A stretch of 64,000 bases of DNA from Atherinomorus stipes (Eukaryota > Chordata > Actinopteri > Atheriniformes > Atherinidae), in NCBI GenBank assembly GCA_023101725.1, contig JALJCO010008724.1, positions 1 to 64,000 of the forward strand, given 5' to 3'. Position numbers and translations under genes: made by a program. Positions 1-12,569 of the stretch are shown piece by piece; positions within the stretch are counted from its first letter, which is position 1; every line of letters begins with the position of its first letter. The notes beneath the pieces were generated by a model, which ran no database searches, was not told where the DNA came from, and saw only the letters and a program-made list of their open reading frames with translations.

Positions 1-520
1 TATCACTTTAATGAAGATACAAAAAAATCTCGAGGGGATTTTTTTCAATGAAACCTGCATGGATTCTTCCCCCTTCCCTTGCCAGGGGTGTCACTAACCT
101 TCCTTGTCTGAGTTTGAGTCACCAAATCAGATGTAACCAGACACCTGAGGAAGAAGGAAAAAGGACACTCCAGCCTACTGTGCAGAAGGAAATCTAACAC
201 TACCACAATTAATCTTAAAGAACTACATGAAAATATGAGATCACTTAAAGTCAGGCCCTTTAATCTCCACTACAACATTCTGAGATCCCCTGTCCTTTAA
301 AAAAAAATTGATAAGCAAAATAAAATTTCTTGAGAATTTTGAGCTAGTTAAAAATTGTTTCAGAGAAAAGTGAAAGACATAATAATTAGTGTATTTGTAC
401 TGAGAAATGACACCATAGGAAAATGGCACCATGCCATCATAACTAATTAAGATGACAAATTTTACTATTTTTCTCAAAACAAAACCCCTGACATTAGAGG
501 GATTCTAATATCAGAGAATG

Positions 521-560
521 CATGATTTAAATGTGTTATGCATGATTTAAATGTGTTATG
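521..560. repeat. 20-bp perfect tandem duplication
   Basis: The 20-mer CATGATTTAAATGTGTTATG occurs twice, back to back, without mismatch. The rest of 1-590 shows no gene or repeat I can name. Confidence 0.9.
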
Positions 561-589
561 CTCACGGGAATAAAAAAAAAGACAGCAAA

Positions 590-1107
590 AGGAGCTGCTT
601 ATCACGCTTTTGAAGACAGGTTTCTCCTCTTCTTCGCGTTTTCGAGTGGGGACAGGGCTTCTACGTGGGCGGCGTCATTACATCTTTGTCACGTGAGTAA
701 ATAATGCAATCGTTCCATGCTAGCAACCGTTGCAGAGCACCTGACTGTAGGTGGACTTGGGTGCAGCGCTGCGGCCATCGGTCATATTGAAGTTTAAACA
801 TTAAGCATATACCCCCGCTGTTTGAACCCGGGATATACTCCAACCGTGCCAAGTGTGACCGGCCTCTTTGACACAGGGGGCAGTTGCCCCACACTTATCA
901 TTAGCTGGGCTGCTAGGCTGCCTGCCCGGCTAAATACTGGAGCTATCTGGAAAATTCCTTCCTCCATCAGTCACGTATTTGAAAGGACATATGACAACAG
1001 ACCCCAGATTTTAATAAAAGTGAAATTCCCCTTTAATGGAAAAACACTTTTTAACGAAATAACCAATTTTTGTGAATAGATAAAAGGAGAACTTACACAA
1101 AGTCCCT
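590..1107. mobile_element. TTAA-type MITE, 5'-truncated copy
   Basis: The right end reads ACTTACACAAAGTCCCT followed by TTAA at 1108-1111. The preceding ~60 bases match the right end of the complete element at 12764-15082 (shared ...TTTTTGTGAATA...GAGAACTTACACAA). No matching left end is visible, so the left boundary is approximate. Short frames inside (for example 822-1079) are not recognisable proteins. Confidence 0.5.
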
Positions 1108-1111
1108 TTAA

Positions 1112-2639
1112 AGAACCACTGTCTTTAAGATGAAAATCTGCCCTGGCTCTGATCACCCCTGAATAAACAAACACAGATGCTCCCCATAAATGTTAAAGAT
1201 GATTCACTTAAATGTCAGAACTGTCTCCATAACTGTTTGCTCAACTTTTCCATGACCTGAGACCCCCTGACTCTCATAGAAGCTGGTCCCCATCAAAGTC
1301 GACACTGTTATCTCTTTCAGCAAACCCCATGAAGCCAGAAAGGATTGTCTAATTCCACCACTTCTGTCTATCTCCGATTTCAAAGGACCTACATCAGAAT
1401 TTTAACAACGTGTTCCTTTGCTTTCATTAAACACTTGACATGATTTTTGCTTTGAGTTAGTTTGATGTGATTCCATACAACCTGACTTAATTCCGTATAA
1501 TGTGATTCTTCTTTTGTCGTGACTTTATTCCCTTGAGTTTATTTCATTTCTTTTTATTTCAGTTCTGATCATTTAATTGATTTGATTTCGTAGAAATGCA
1601 CGGAACACATTGCTAGTGCTTCCCTGATACAATCTGACTTAATCAGACAAGAAAGTCTTTGTTTGTTTCCGCCCTAACTACATGTGTTTTTGTCTCGTCC
1701 TTTGTTATCTCCATGTAAGTTGTGTAATCCTGTCGGCGTGATCTTAACAACAGATTAGGTTTGATCTAAGAAAGTTACTTTTTGTTTTTGTTTAAGTGTT
1801 ACCTAGAAACCTCCACTTGTCATCAAAACTGAATTTTTTTAACCCTCATAGCTTCTTAAGCTTTCTGAAGGGGTAGTGAGTAACCTTTTATGTTGTAACT
1901 TTTTTTCTACAATTGCAAATAGCATAACACTTGGTCAAGGTGTGTATTTTGGCTTGACTCATGACTTTGTAGAAGATGGGTTGCCTAACTCTTTTTCTAA
2001 GGTCTTTAACTAAAATATACCTCCATTTCCTCCTTAGTGCATAATCCATGCCACATTGACTTGCATTGAAAATTGACCTTTCTATAATCAAATGCCATTT
2101 CAGAATAAATTTTAGGATCAATTTTTTCACTTCACACACTTGCTCTACACTTCAGTGATGTAGTTTGAACTGTTTTCCATGACATAAGACCATTTACTCA
2201 AAAGGGGCCCTGCTTTTTACCTTAGTGATGAAACCAGAGACTTCAATGTTATTTCAGCAAATCAGTGTCCTTCAAAAACTCAAACTGCTTAACACATCCA
2301 ATGAAGTAAATAATCTTTTTTTCTTCTTTCATGTGAGGTTATTTGAGCGTGAAAGGGTCTCAAATTTGTAATTTTGGAGGGGTTTTTTTTCGTCAAGCAT
2401 TTTGATCAGTCAGATCACATGCATTAAAAACAGCTAATTATTTAGGTCAGTCTTTGCAGGGAATTTAGTTCCCTCTCTGTAATGCACTGCCATTCCTGTT
2501 CAAACTGGAATTTTTCCCATATTTTTTTGCATTTTATCTTGAAACAACTTCCCATTGAGCTTTTTTAATTGTGGTTGCTAAAATCTATGCTTAGGTCTGA
2601 TCTGTATACCTAAGAATAGCCTGCCACCTACAAGCTATT
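1112..2639. other. AT-rich non-coding stretch, nothing recognised
   Basis: No long open frame, splice-bounded exon, RNA gene or inverted-repeat element could be supported. The minus-strand frame at 1888-2139 has no recognisable motif. Confidence 0.5.
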
Positions 2640-3225
2640 TTTACTTATTATAACCCACTTTCCAGTTTTAGGCAATGGGAGCATTGTGTGTACAAACTGG
2701 AACTTAAAGGATTAAAATTTTGAAACTCATTGATTTTTTTTTGGTATTGATGGTTAAGCTAGAAGTCAGTGATGACAGCCATGAAAAAAAATTCAACTTT
2801 TAATTTTTAGATAGTATTTACAGGCCATTGGCCAGGCCGTGCCCTTAAGAAGCTTAACGTAACTTTAAAAAAAAAACAAAAAAAAAACCCTGTAACACAA
2901 AAAGTATAGATGCATCAAAAAACATTTTTATACCTTTTTTAAAAACTCCAGGGCTCTGATAATCCTGCACAATTTTATTTATTTTTTTTTTGCATTAATC
3001 ACATTTATTTTAACCCCATTTTCAGTTTTTGGAAGTTGGAGCAGCGTGTATGCAAAGTGTAATTTAAAGGGTTAAAATTTTATAACTCATTGATTTTTTG
3101 ATATTGATGGTTAGGCCAGAAGTCTGTGATGACAGCCATGAAAGAAAATGGCAACATTTCATTTTTAGATAATATTTACAGGCCCTTAATGGACATTGAC
3201 CAGTGTGTTCCCTTAACATTTTAAG
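2640..3225. repeat. Diverged direct duplication, unit ~370 bp
   Basis: Segment ~2640-2855 and segment ~3000-3222 share an ordered series of blocks: AAACTCATTGATTTTTT / TAACTCATTGATTTTTT, TATTGATGGTTA, GTGATGACAGCCATGAAA, and TTTTTAGATA.TATTTACAGG. The copies have diverged and are separated by poly-A/T-rich sequence. No coding content seen. Confidence 0.75.
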
Positions 3226-3339
3226 AACTATTTGGAACCACCTTTTTCCATAGAAATAAATCTACAAGTTTCTCTCTTTTCTTCATCTCATCCTCAACTA
3301 ACTCATTTTCATTATTACAAGTGCCAAACATACATTTTA

Positions 3340-3739
3340 CACTCAAAAAATCAAACCCAAAAGGTGACTTATGTAATTAAATTAAATAAAAACTTTTCCA
3401 TCCAATATTACCTTTTATTCAAACAGCTGCATTCAGACAAATATATTTTTTTGTGTTGAGTTAATGTGAATATATTACATCAAGTGAAATTTGATTGAAT
3501 TAAGGAAACGCAAAACTATACATACACTGTATATCTGCGACCGAGAAGCCATATACATAAAGTGTATGTATACTTTTGTGTTTCCTTTATTCACTCCAAG
3601 GCAATTTCACTCTATGTAATATATTCACATTAATTCAACACAATAAAAGGTATGTAATAATATAGGATGGAAAAATTTTATGTGATTAATTAATTAGATT
3701 ACATAAAATCACCTTTTGGGTTTGATTAACTTTTGAGTG
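3340..3739. mobile_element. Foldback (fully palindromic) MITE with CACTC termini
   Basis: The whole 400-bp unit is an imperfect palindrome centred near 3540. The left arm CACTCAAAA..ATCAAACCC is mirrored by the right arm GGGTTTGAT...TTTTGAGTG. It is bracketed by TA at 3338-3339 and 3740-3741. Termini starting CACTCAAAA next to a TA duplication resemble those of the large CACTA element at 27704-38937 (CACACTCAAAA), but the inner arms differ. It has no coding capacity. Confidence 0.75.
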
Positions 3740-3741
3740 TA

Positions 3742-5412
3742 CATACACATGTTTCATTTTCTCCTCAACATGATTGTTATGATTTCTGACAACCACAATT
3801 CTGATGAACTCACTTCTGTAGAAGTTGCCTCCTTCAGATAGACCGATCTGTTTCTGAGAATACATGTTCAGGCTTTCTCATTTGGCCTGAGCTTAAAGTA
3901 GTTAAATCTTTAAGTAGAGATATGAACGGGTGGTGCTCCTAGCCTTTAATAATTAATAATAAATTAAGGTAAATAGCAACAATAGCAAACATTCTCAGAT
4001 TCGTCAACTCAAATTTAATGAGTTTACAGCAATGGGCTTATTTTCACATTTCCCATCATTCACTGCAGTACCCTCTGTTCTTTTCAGTTAAATTTCCATG
4101 CAATCCCAGTCTATTTGACATGTAATATGCAAGCATTGGAAATGCAAACCTTGCTCTAATCAATAGCAAGTGAGCATCCCAACAACAATTGCTTAAATTC
4201 TTGATCATTTAGACAGTTAACTCTATCCATGATCTGATTTGATTGGATTATTCCAACTTCTATCCCCAATTCATTTAATTTAATTGAGTCAGTTGAACAT
4301 ACAACACTTCTCATAAGGCAGTGTAAGTCATTTAATCCCACTGAACTACAGTCGTCCTCAGAATTATTCATACCCTCCAATTAAAGGAAAAAAATAGCTT
4401 TCAGTGAAATAAGATGAAATGAACAAAAGTAACAATAAATAGAAATTCTATGAAAAATCATGAAATTGATTTTGAATTGTGGTTTAAAAGAAATATGAAA
4501 AATGAAAGCACAAAAAATAAAACAAGCAAACAAGCATGATGGAGATCCGAAGCTAAAAATGTTGTTGAGCAGCACTTTTAGGTAATCACTGCAATCAAGT
4601 GTTTTCTGTAACCTTCAATAAGATTTCTGCACCCGCTGACAGGTATGTTGGTCCACTGTTCATGGGAAAGGTGCTCTAGTGTGTTCATTTGTTTGTTTTT
4701 TTAAACTATCATTTCTGACCACAATTAAAAAACAATATTTTATTTCACTAAATTGTAATTTTGTAATTTTTTATTTATCAATAGCATCTTTAGTGTTTTT
4801 TTATTTCAATTAGGATTGTGAATTTAGCCTTTTTTTAATTAGAGGGATGAATAGTTTGAGGACGAATCATTTACATTAATTAAATGTTATTATTTCCATT
4901 CAAAGCAATTGAATGAAAAAAAGTTGTGGTACATTGCATTTATGTATATAGTTTGAGTTCAACCTATATGTATTCGAATGGAAAAACAATTTCAATTTAA
5001 TTGAGTTTATCCAATGAATATTTTTTTGTTTGTTTTTTAGTGAAGAAGGTAATAAATCATTATTCAGACTGCCAAAAAACAACCTAAGAGAACAGCAAAA
5101 TCTATTGTTAAAGGGTCTCAGAGTTGTTTTCTTCAAAAGTTAAAAGTCATTTCAATGATTACATATTTGGTATTTTTGATTTGGGTCAGTGGCAGTAATG
5201 TTAATGGCACAACTGGACCAGATGCCATCAGGGACTCACGAAGCAGCTAGAAAAACAAAGCAGCTATCAGGTCTGGGGAAGGGTGAAAAATTCAATCTGT
5301 CACAAAGCTTCTCGGGTATAGCTTGTGGATGGTTGATAACGTTAGCCTCCATGGTCGGTGACATATAGGCTACATGTAGATTTTTTTTTCATTCGGAATA
5401 AAATAACTCAGA
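3742..5412. other. AT-rich stretch, no gene seen
   Basis: Only short frames lacking recognisable motifs are present (minus-strand 4156-4380, 4381-4575, 4900-5136). No repeat family recognised. Confidence 0.5.
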
Positions 5413-5416
5413 TTAA

Positions 5417-5790
5417 AGTTATACCGTGTAACTTTTGACCACTATGGGCACTAAACCTATAATTTCCTACACGCGCCAAAACTGTCTCAAAATTAAACAG
5501 TCTCAGTCTGTGTTTTGGAAAAGTATTGCAGATCACTTTGAAAAGCTGATTTTTTAAGTCATTAATCAAAGCGCTCCAGGTTACATGATCCAATGAGAGA
5601 CGGGCCGCTTCTGACAAGTTACAATGCCTAGTTTATAAGAATGGCAGCCTCCTCAGAGCAACGGCATGCGTCAAGTAAGCTATATTGACAGCAGAAATCA
5701 GCTGTAGTTACTTATATTAATAATAATGTTAAAATATGATGTATCATAATATTTGGATAACATTGGGTTCAAAAGTTACACGTTATCACT
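5417..5790. mobile_element. TTAA-type MITE, family A copy 1
   Basis: Terminal inverted repeats are AGTTATACCGTGTAACTTTTG at the left and CAAAAGTTACACGTTATCACT at the right. TTAA lies at 5413-5416; the right flank TTGA is a decayed TTAA. A second copy is at 47599-47960. TTAA duplications are typical of piggyBac or Kolobok mobilisation; which of these is not resolvable here. Confidence 0.8.
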
Positions 5791-5848
5791 TTGAAGATCT
5801 CTGAATTGTTTAGATGTAATATATTCTGATGGAGTGTTTGACACTACT

Positions 5849-6243
5849 AGGGGATGTAACGATATGAAAATTTCACATCACGGTTTTTGTGACCAAAATG
5901 ATCACGGTTATCATTTTTATCACGGTATTATAGAAATACACCCCAGCATCTTTTAATATATATCCAAAATGGGTCTAAGTGTCCACTTTGTCCTTTTTGA
6001 AGGGGGAAAATCTCAAGATTACTGTACACGGGGTGCCTTTGTCGCCTTCTGCCATGTTTTCATAAATTAAACATTGCAAACTGGGACTGCTGCTGCTTTT
6101 CCAGCCTCTGAGCAGCATCATTGAGAGTTTTTCAAAGTGCAGTAATCAGTCACGGTTTTCACGATAATTGAATTTTGAAACGGTATTACTAATCGTTGGG
6201 AATTTTATCACGATTAAGCATTTTACCGGTAATCGTTACATCC
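5849..6243. mobile_element. hAT-type MITE (GGGATGTAACGAT family)
   Basis: Termini are AGGGGATGTAACGAT and ATCGTTACATCC. Flanks ACACTACT (5841-5848) and ACACTACA (6244-6251) match at 7 of 8 positions, as expected for an hAT 8-bp target duplication. A relative in the other orientation lies at 30390-30737. Confidence 0.8.
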
Positions 6244-6900
6244 ACACTACAAACCATCGTCCTACAGACGTAACATGAGCAAGTCTATCCATGATAGCTG
6301 ATTCTGTTAGGTTACCATAGCAAATACAATGATATTTGGACTGGCTTAACTGTTTTGCCAAAGGGTGGGAAAATGTGTCAATGCAAAGAGGTAGTGTTGA
6401 GACATTTGCAAGACACGTCTTGTGTTCTGCTGAAATAGTGATGATGAAAACTGAGTGGATCAGTTTGTTTGTTTAAGCAGGTCAAAGGAATCAAAAACTG
6501 TAGTACAGCATTATGTCTAAGACAAATGTCCTTACAGCAACAATTAAGTATTGTGTATAGTTTGTATCTTATAGTATTATAAGTATAGTATTACTAACCA
6601 TCAACTGACCAAACAGTAAACAATATTTACATATATAAGCTATATCACAGACATATCACTCTTGAAAAACAAAATAATAAATCATAAATAGTAGAGAAAA
6701 AAACTAAAAACTGTACGTCATCAGTGTAACATTTCAATCACTTTAACAGTTTTAAAAGTTAAAATGTGTAACAGCACTTCAAGTACAGCCATTGATGTGA
6801 ACTAGTATACAGAAGATTGTACATACGCTTACCTGTGACTGCTGCACACGCGGGTTTATCAAGTCTGTCTGGAGGAACACTGCTTCACTCAGGCCGCTTC

Positions 6901-7756
6901 TCTGTTGTGTGACTGAGTCACACAACAGAATGACAGTCACACAACAGAGAGCAGCGCACACTCAGCGCTCTCCTCTCCTCGAAACTAGAGGAAGAGAAGC
7001 GCCGTTTGGATTTATTTTATTGGAGAAAATGAAACTACAGCGAGCTTTATATTTATTTGCAACAGGGCTGGTAAATACAGTAAAAAACACAACAAACTTT
7101 TACAAGCACATGATAAACCACGCAGAAAACGCGGAGCTGCAGAACGAGGAGAGACATCCTCCACTCCCTGGCCACTGCACGGGTTTTACAGTAGGCAGAA
7201 AATCCAGGTAGATACGAGTGGGCATTTCCATAACTTCATTATACTTTCAAAGTGCATGTTCCTTAAAGTCATAAGTCAAAAAAGATATAATTAAGACATT
7301 GAAATAACATTTGTTCCATCGAAAAGTGTTATCTAAAATAACATTAAATAAAGCTATGATTATCCCAAAACAGGGAAATGTGGATTTAAAGCAACAGGAG
7401 GTGCACACACGCACAACAAACAAGATTACATAAGGATTTAAAGATATAATATATAAGAGGTGGACTGGAAAAAAAAATAGATCAATTTTCTGAAATTAAA
7501 ACAAATATAATAAATATGATACAGTTCAGACTTGAATTGCTATATGAAAACCATTTTGTGTTACTTGTGAAATAAATTATTTCCCTTAGCAGATTCCCCA
7601 AGAGATGAGTTTGGCGGAATTCTATCCTAGATCTTTTGGATCCTTTGGATCTATGAAACTAAATATGAAAAAGAATCGTATCAATATCAGCGATACTGGC
7701 CCTGTATTTATCTGGTATCGGATCGATACCAAAATTCCTGGTGTGGCCCACCTCTA
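6901..7756. mobile_element. 5'-truncated hAT-like element with a 29-nt palindrome
   Basis: From ~6950 the sequence is clearly homologous to the inner and right part of the hAT element at 41203-42309: shared CTCAGC.CTCTCCTCTCCTCGA, GAAAATG.AAC.ACAGCGAGCT, and the right end GGCCCACCTCTA. The left end is missing. At its edge a near-perfect palindrome (TCTGTTGTGTGACT/AGTCACACAACAGA, 6901-6929) is followed by a third copy of CACACAACAGA. A decayed BED-finger-like stretch (frames near 7065-7130) suggests transposase origin. Confidence 0.6.
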
Positions 7757-7959
7757 CTCATAAGTGTTACTGTAGTATGCCAGGTTTCAACCAACCAGCT
7801 GAAAGCAACCAATCACCACTGAGTTTTACTCAGCCTTTGAAAACAAGTGACGCACTCCTTCCTTTAAGCAGTGCCAGGGAACAAGTTTTATAGGATAACA
7901 TCTACCCTCTGCCAAGATTATACAGAAATGCCACTCCCAACTTGCAACACTCAGCACGT

Positions 7960-8015
7960 AGGCAAGACAAAACAAAGCATATTTATTTATAGCGCATTTC
8001 ATGGACATGACAATC
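7960..8015 (-). repeat. Probable L2-like LINE 3' tail fragment
   Basis: GGCAAGACAAAACAAAGCATATTTATTTATAGCGC resembles the reverse complement of the fish L2 3' terminus seen on the plus strand at 11643-11660 and 50330-50370. Confidence 0.4.
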
Positions 8016-8095
8016 AAAACTTAATATTAAGCATTAGATCTGGTGCAGGAGAAGCAATAAATTGTAAGAAAAAGAAGTAAAGGACATTTTAATAA

Positions 8096-8265
8096 GAAGG
8101 GTTACGCCCGCAAACCTAATTAACCACAAAGGTAATAAAATATGCAGCTTATAATGTAATAATCCTGCAAACGTAACATTTCCCACAAATGTAATAACTG
8201 TTGTTTGTGGGAAAGTGTAGAACTTCCAGCAAATGTAATGATGCAATAAATTAGGCTCGTGCAAA
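8096..8265. repeat. Dispersed repeat, copy 1 of a pair
   Basis: A block starting GTTACGCCCGCAAAC and containing ATATGCAGCTT.TAATGTAATAATCCTGCAAA and GTGGGAAAGTGTA recurs at 11831-11990. It is unusually rich in AATGTAAT-type short motifs. The family is not identified. The following 8266-8870 holds no supportable gene. Confidence 0.7.
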
Positions 8266-8870
8266 GACGTCACTGCTACATGAATCACATGGTATGACAC
8301 GTCACTTTTCCGCACCAGTCCGCCATGTTTGTGGGCAAGCTATGGGTTGCCATGGTAACTTAGCCAGAAGCTTTATAGGGGGTTATGGGGAAGAGCAAGA
8401 CACGTGAGGCGAACTACGGCAGCTATATTCATTTATTTGATCTCAGAAGCTTTCTTACGGAACAGAGCAAGGAAGAGCTGGTACCTGCAGGAACAAGCTG
8501 GTCGCAAACGCCAAGGAAAGATATTTGCATATCGATCCACACCAGCTGCCCCAGGCAAGACGGAGCAATGACTTGGATACACTTCCACCGTGGACTCACA
8601 TGGATATAAGTTATTTCACATTCGGTGTCAACAACTACAAAATGCAGCAATTCAGGAGCCACAAATTTGGAGAGTTGTAAGCAATTTTGCTGTGGCTGGG
8701 TGCAACATCTGCACATCATCCGTAAAATAAACAGCGACGTCACCGTTGCGCTTCCAAAGGTAAATTTACGCGCTCTTTTGTACGCCATTGTTACAGTAAG
8801 TCTTACATGAATGCTTACATGAACGAAAAACTCCTTTAGGACAGTTTAAATTCGTGCAACAACCATTTAA

Positions 8871-9533
8871 AGGTTGAATATGGAACATTTTTATTAAAAG
8901 CTATATTTTTCAAAAATAATACCTCCACAGGTCGTTTGGGGGTGTACAGAATGAAAGTGCAACATTTCCCAGAAAAATTATATTTAGCCTAAAAATAATT
9001 ATAAAATAATTTTTGACGGGTTCGATAATGGCATTTTATTTACGTCTATAAGCCAATACACACCGCCATTGCAGGTTGCCAAATACGATCTCTGTGTGGA
9101 AACAATATTTCGGTCATAGTCAGGCTTGTACAGGGGAAAACCGTAGAGACGACCAGTGAAGCAGCTGCTTCAGAGCCCTGGAGATATTGTTATCTGTTTC
9201 TGGGGAGGAGTGACCTAAGAAGAGCAAAACCTGGAGTAAATTTAGGTGAAGACTTCACTAAATGGACCCACATAAACGTTTTCCACGGAGTAAAACACGG
9301 AAATGGCGACTTTCCTGCTGGATCGGTAAGCTAGCTTGTTTGCTAACATGGCTAATGTTAGCTGTCAGTTATAAACTCCTCTGCGTTACTTGTTGGACAT
9401 GCTGCAGACTGTTGGTCACTTGCGTATCGGCAGTGAGCCTGGCATCCCAGCGGCTGCAGTTGTTTTCTGCAGTTACAACAACAACCTAGACACACGTGAT
9501 GTCGCTGTTCTGTCCGTATTCCATATTCAACCT
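8871..9533. mobile_element. TTAA-type MITE, 663 bp
   Basis: Left terminus AGGTTGAATATGGAA is mirrored exactly by right terminus TTCCATATTCAACCT. TTAA is present on both sides (8867-8870 and 9534-9537). The same terminus recurs alone at 15137-15176. Inner sequence around 8890-9090 resembles 12570-12740 in reverse orientation. Confidence 0.85.
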
Positions 9534-9537
9534 TTAA

Positions 9538-11004
9538 CTACTGTGAAAGAAATAGTGTTTTTTTTTGTTGTTTTTTTATAAATGAAAGAAACAGTCAGCC
9601 TCTCCGCAGCCGGCCCACTGTAGGAGACCAGCCTTCTAACTAATAAGGGCCGGGCCCAGTTCATGCATGCACTGCCCGACTCAAAACAATAGTGATGACG
9701 AATCTACCTGACGGGGCTGCGGCTTTTGAGCCAGAGTCTGATCCTGAGAATGAGGATGCTGAGATGGTGGATGAAGCACTTCTACAGCAAAACGTCTTTG
9801 AATGGTAACTTTAATTTATAATGTTAACTTACGTTAACTGTTAAGTTACCTGACAAGTCATGTTGTTCATGTTAATGAGTCACAGATTTTATTTCATATG
9901 TTGTCAAACCATTTTATTGTTAAACAGGTACTTTTAAAAAAAGAAAAATGAATTCCATGTTAGTGAACATGATGTGCAGTGTGTTTTTTTTGTTTTTTTT
10001 AAAGCAGCAGCATGCGGAGGCGGCATCAGTGTTTTGTTTTTTTCTAGGTGAGCCTGCATCCTAAAAGACGTGGATGTGTGAAAAACAAAGTCCTTGCTGC
10101 ACAACTAGCACCTCACAACCTTATCGTTAACTTTTATAAATGTTGCTCAACAAAATTTTAGTTCAGGAATCCCCTTAAATGTTTCTGTTGAACCACAATT
10201 CAAAATCAGTGTCATGATGTTCATAAAATTTTTATTTATTATTAATTTTGTCAATTTCAATTTTAATGGTAGCTGGTTTCGGTCTTTAATGAGACGGAAA
10301 CCACATGTTTGAGCACAACTGTATGTTTCAGTCAGACTGTTTCAGTCAAACGTATCCTTGTTAATAATAAATAAATAAAAAAGTAAAATGATTTTGGTGC
10401 TGTATAAGTTTAAAAGAAGTAAAATGTTTTGGGGCTGTCTAATAATGAACCAGTCAGCTTCCGTTTTGGTTTTCCTGGCCTTGGTCAAAGCTTTCTTTTA
10501 GTGGATTCAATCAATGATTAATATCAATCAATTTTTATTCATAAAAGCACTTTAAGTTGATCAGAGCCCTGTAAAAAAGATAAAGGCATGTTTAAAAAAC
10601 AAGAAAAAGAGCAATAGTGGGAATGTAAATGTGATAAAATGCAATCATTTAATTATGACGCCACCTCTCAGCTGCTAAAAGCTGATTTAAAAAGAAGCTG
10701 CTTCAGTCTGACTTCCACAACAAAGAATCTGAGATGGCACGCAGGTCTCGGCCCCATCTCCCAAAAAGTCACCATTATTGTTAAATTTTCCTTCAATAAA
10801 TTGTTTGAGATGGAGGAATTACCACATCATAATTCCAGTAAAATTTCCAATATTCATGATATAATATCAGTGAGGAATGAACAGTATATCTGCTCCAACA
10901 CACCAGATGCATATAAAATGTATCCAGCTTATCAAATTCTACTTAGTTATTCATTTGTTTCCTTGTTTCAACAACGCACCTTATTTCTCAGCAACATCTG
11001 GAAA
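9538..11004. other. Unassigned stretch
   Basis: An acidic 39-codon frame at ~9693-9809 (reading ...EPESDPENEDAEMVDEALL...) ends in TAA but could also be read as an exon ending at a GTAACT donor. I could not link it to any gene. A 123-codon frame at 10639-11010 has no motif. A short stretch near 10520-10560 resembles a LINE tail. Confidence 0.4.
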
Positions 11005-11660
11005 AACTAGTCAATCATTCATCTTCAGTCAGCTTGATTATTGTAACAGCGTCTTTACTGGTCTACCCAAAATCAAACAGCTGCAGCTCATTCAGAACTG
11101 TGCTGCTCGAGTTCTCTCTAAGACCAGAAAAGTGGACCACATCAGTCCAGTTCTGAGGTCTTTGCAGTGGCTGCCGGTCCATCAGAGAATAGACTTTAAA
11201 GTTTCTGCTGGTCTATAAAGCTCTGAATGGTTTGGGACCAGAATACATCAGTGACCTCTTGACCCAGTATGAACCCACCAGACTCCTCAGGTCATCTGGA
11301 TCCGGTCTTTTATCAGTTCCCAGAGTCAGAACCAGACCTGGAGAAGCTGCGTTCAGCTTCTATGCTCCACATGTCTGGAACAAACTCCCAGAAAGTCTCA
11401 GATCAGCTGAAACCTCTAAATCCAGGTTAAAGACCAACCTGTTCTCAGCTGGGTTTAAATAAAGTTTTATTCAGGAGTTCAAATCTGCACAACCGTTCTC
11501 TTTGTTTTTAATTTTAATTGCTTTTTATTCTTTCCTGCCCTTTTACTTTTTACGCTTCTTTTCTTTTGCACCCCGCTGAAACGCTTTTAATATTTTATGT
11601 GAAGCACTTTGAATTGTTGTGTACATGAAATGTGTTGTACAAATAAACCTGCCTTGCCTT
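11005..11660 (+). mobile_element. L2-clade LINE, 3' end of ORF2 plus tail (fossil)
   Basis: Translation gives the C-terminal reverse transcriptase signature of fish L2 elements: LDYCNS, then LRSLQWLPVHQRIDFK, then ALNGLGPEYISDLL, then LPESLRS. One extra T near 11205 shifts the frame between the IDFK block and the ALNGLGP block, so the copy is dead. The coding part ends at 11462 (stop). The tail AAATAAACCTGCCTTGCCTT is typical of L2. Most of the element is missing (5' truncation). Confidence 0.85.
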
Positions 11661-11830
11661 TCCTGATTCCTACAAATGAGTCACCAACACCTACACAAAC
11701 AAAAATCCACTGGTTCTCAGCAACATTTGAAGATTTTCTTATTCAGGAGTTTCAATCTGCTCTTTTTCCTTTAAGCTTAAAGTTTTTATCTGTTTTATTC
11801 TTAATTCTTTTTCAAATTGAAATCATATTT

Positions 11831-11990
11831 GTTACGCCTGCAAACGTAATAAACCACAAAATGTAATAAAAATATGCAGCTTTTAATGTAATAATCCTGC
11901 AAATGTAATACATTTCCCACGAATGTAATAACTATTACGTTTACAGAGATTACGTTTGTGGGAAAGTGTATAACTTCCCGCAAATGTATT
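11831..11990. repeat. Dispersed repeat, copy 2 of a pair
   Basis: Direct-orientation relative of 8096-8265, sharing GTTACGCC.GCAAACGTAAT, TGCAGCTT.TAATGTAATAAT and GTGGGAAAGTGTA blocks. Confidence 0.7.
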
Positions 11991-12569
11991 GGTGTTGTTG
12001 TTTTGCCTGTTGTTTCCTACTGACCCCAAAGCTTTTTTTCTTTTCTCCTTTTTTCCTATTTAAAATAGGAACCCCCCGTAAAGCTTTGCCATTTTCGTCT
12101 CTCTCTCTCCCTCTTGCCGCTGTCTGGAAAATTGAATTGAATGAATAAACTTATTTTGGCCGATTTAGACTGATGTGTACAAATGATCAATACATTCAGT
12201 TTTCCAGTTTTCTTCATTTTTTTTTCTTTTTCATTTTTTTAGTGGCCTGACCGCACCTGACACCCCCCACCCCCCCCCCCAAAGCAAGTAGTTTACTATT
12301 AGCCTACTAAAGGCACAAAACGAGACGGATCACTTCTCCTCTGCTACAGAACAATGAACGCAATTTGATGTGACGTGACATTATATCCATGCCAGCAAGA
12401 AACTGTATTTGTGACACACGGTGCTTCACTGCTCTGATTAGTTACTAGTGCAGAGAAGGAGATGTATAAAAGTATACTTTTATAGATGTTTGGCCATCTA
12501 TAGATGTGCCAAAACATCTATAGATGTGCCAAACATACTATTGACATAAAGAGACCGCATTTAGCAACC

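Noticed and set aside
1..12. Right end of a family A MITE (TATCACT followed by TTAA) at the window edge
   Set aside because: Only seven element bases are inside the window, too few to support a call.
8625..8810. A THAP-like zinc finger exon (…CCGWVQHLHIIRK…VTVALPK with a donor-like GTAAAT)
   Set aside because: Only weak resemblance; the remaining THAP residues and downstream exons were not found.
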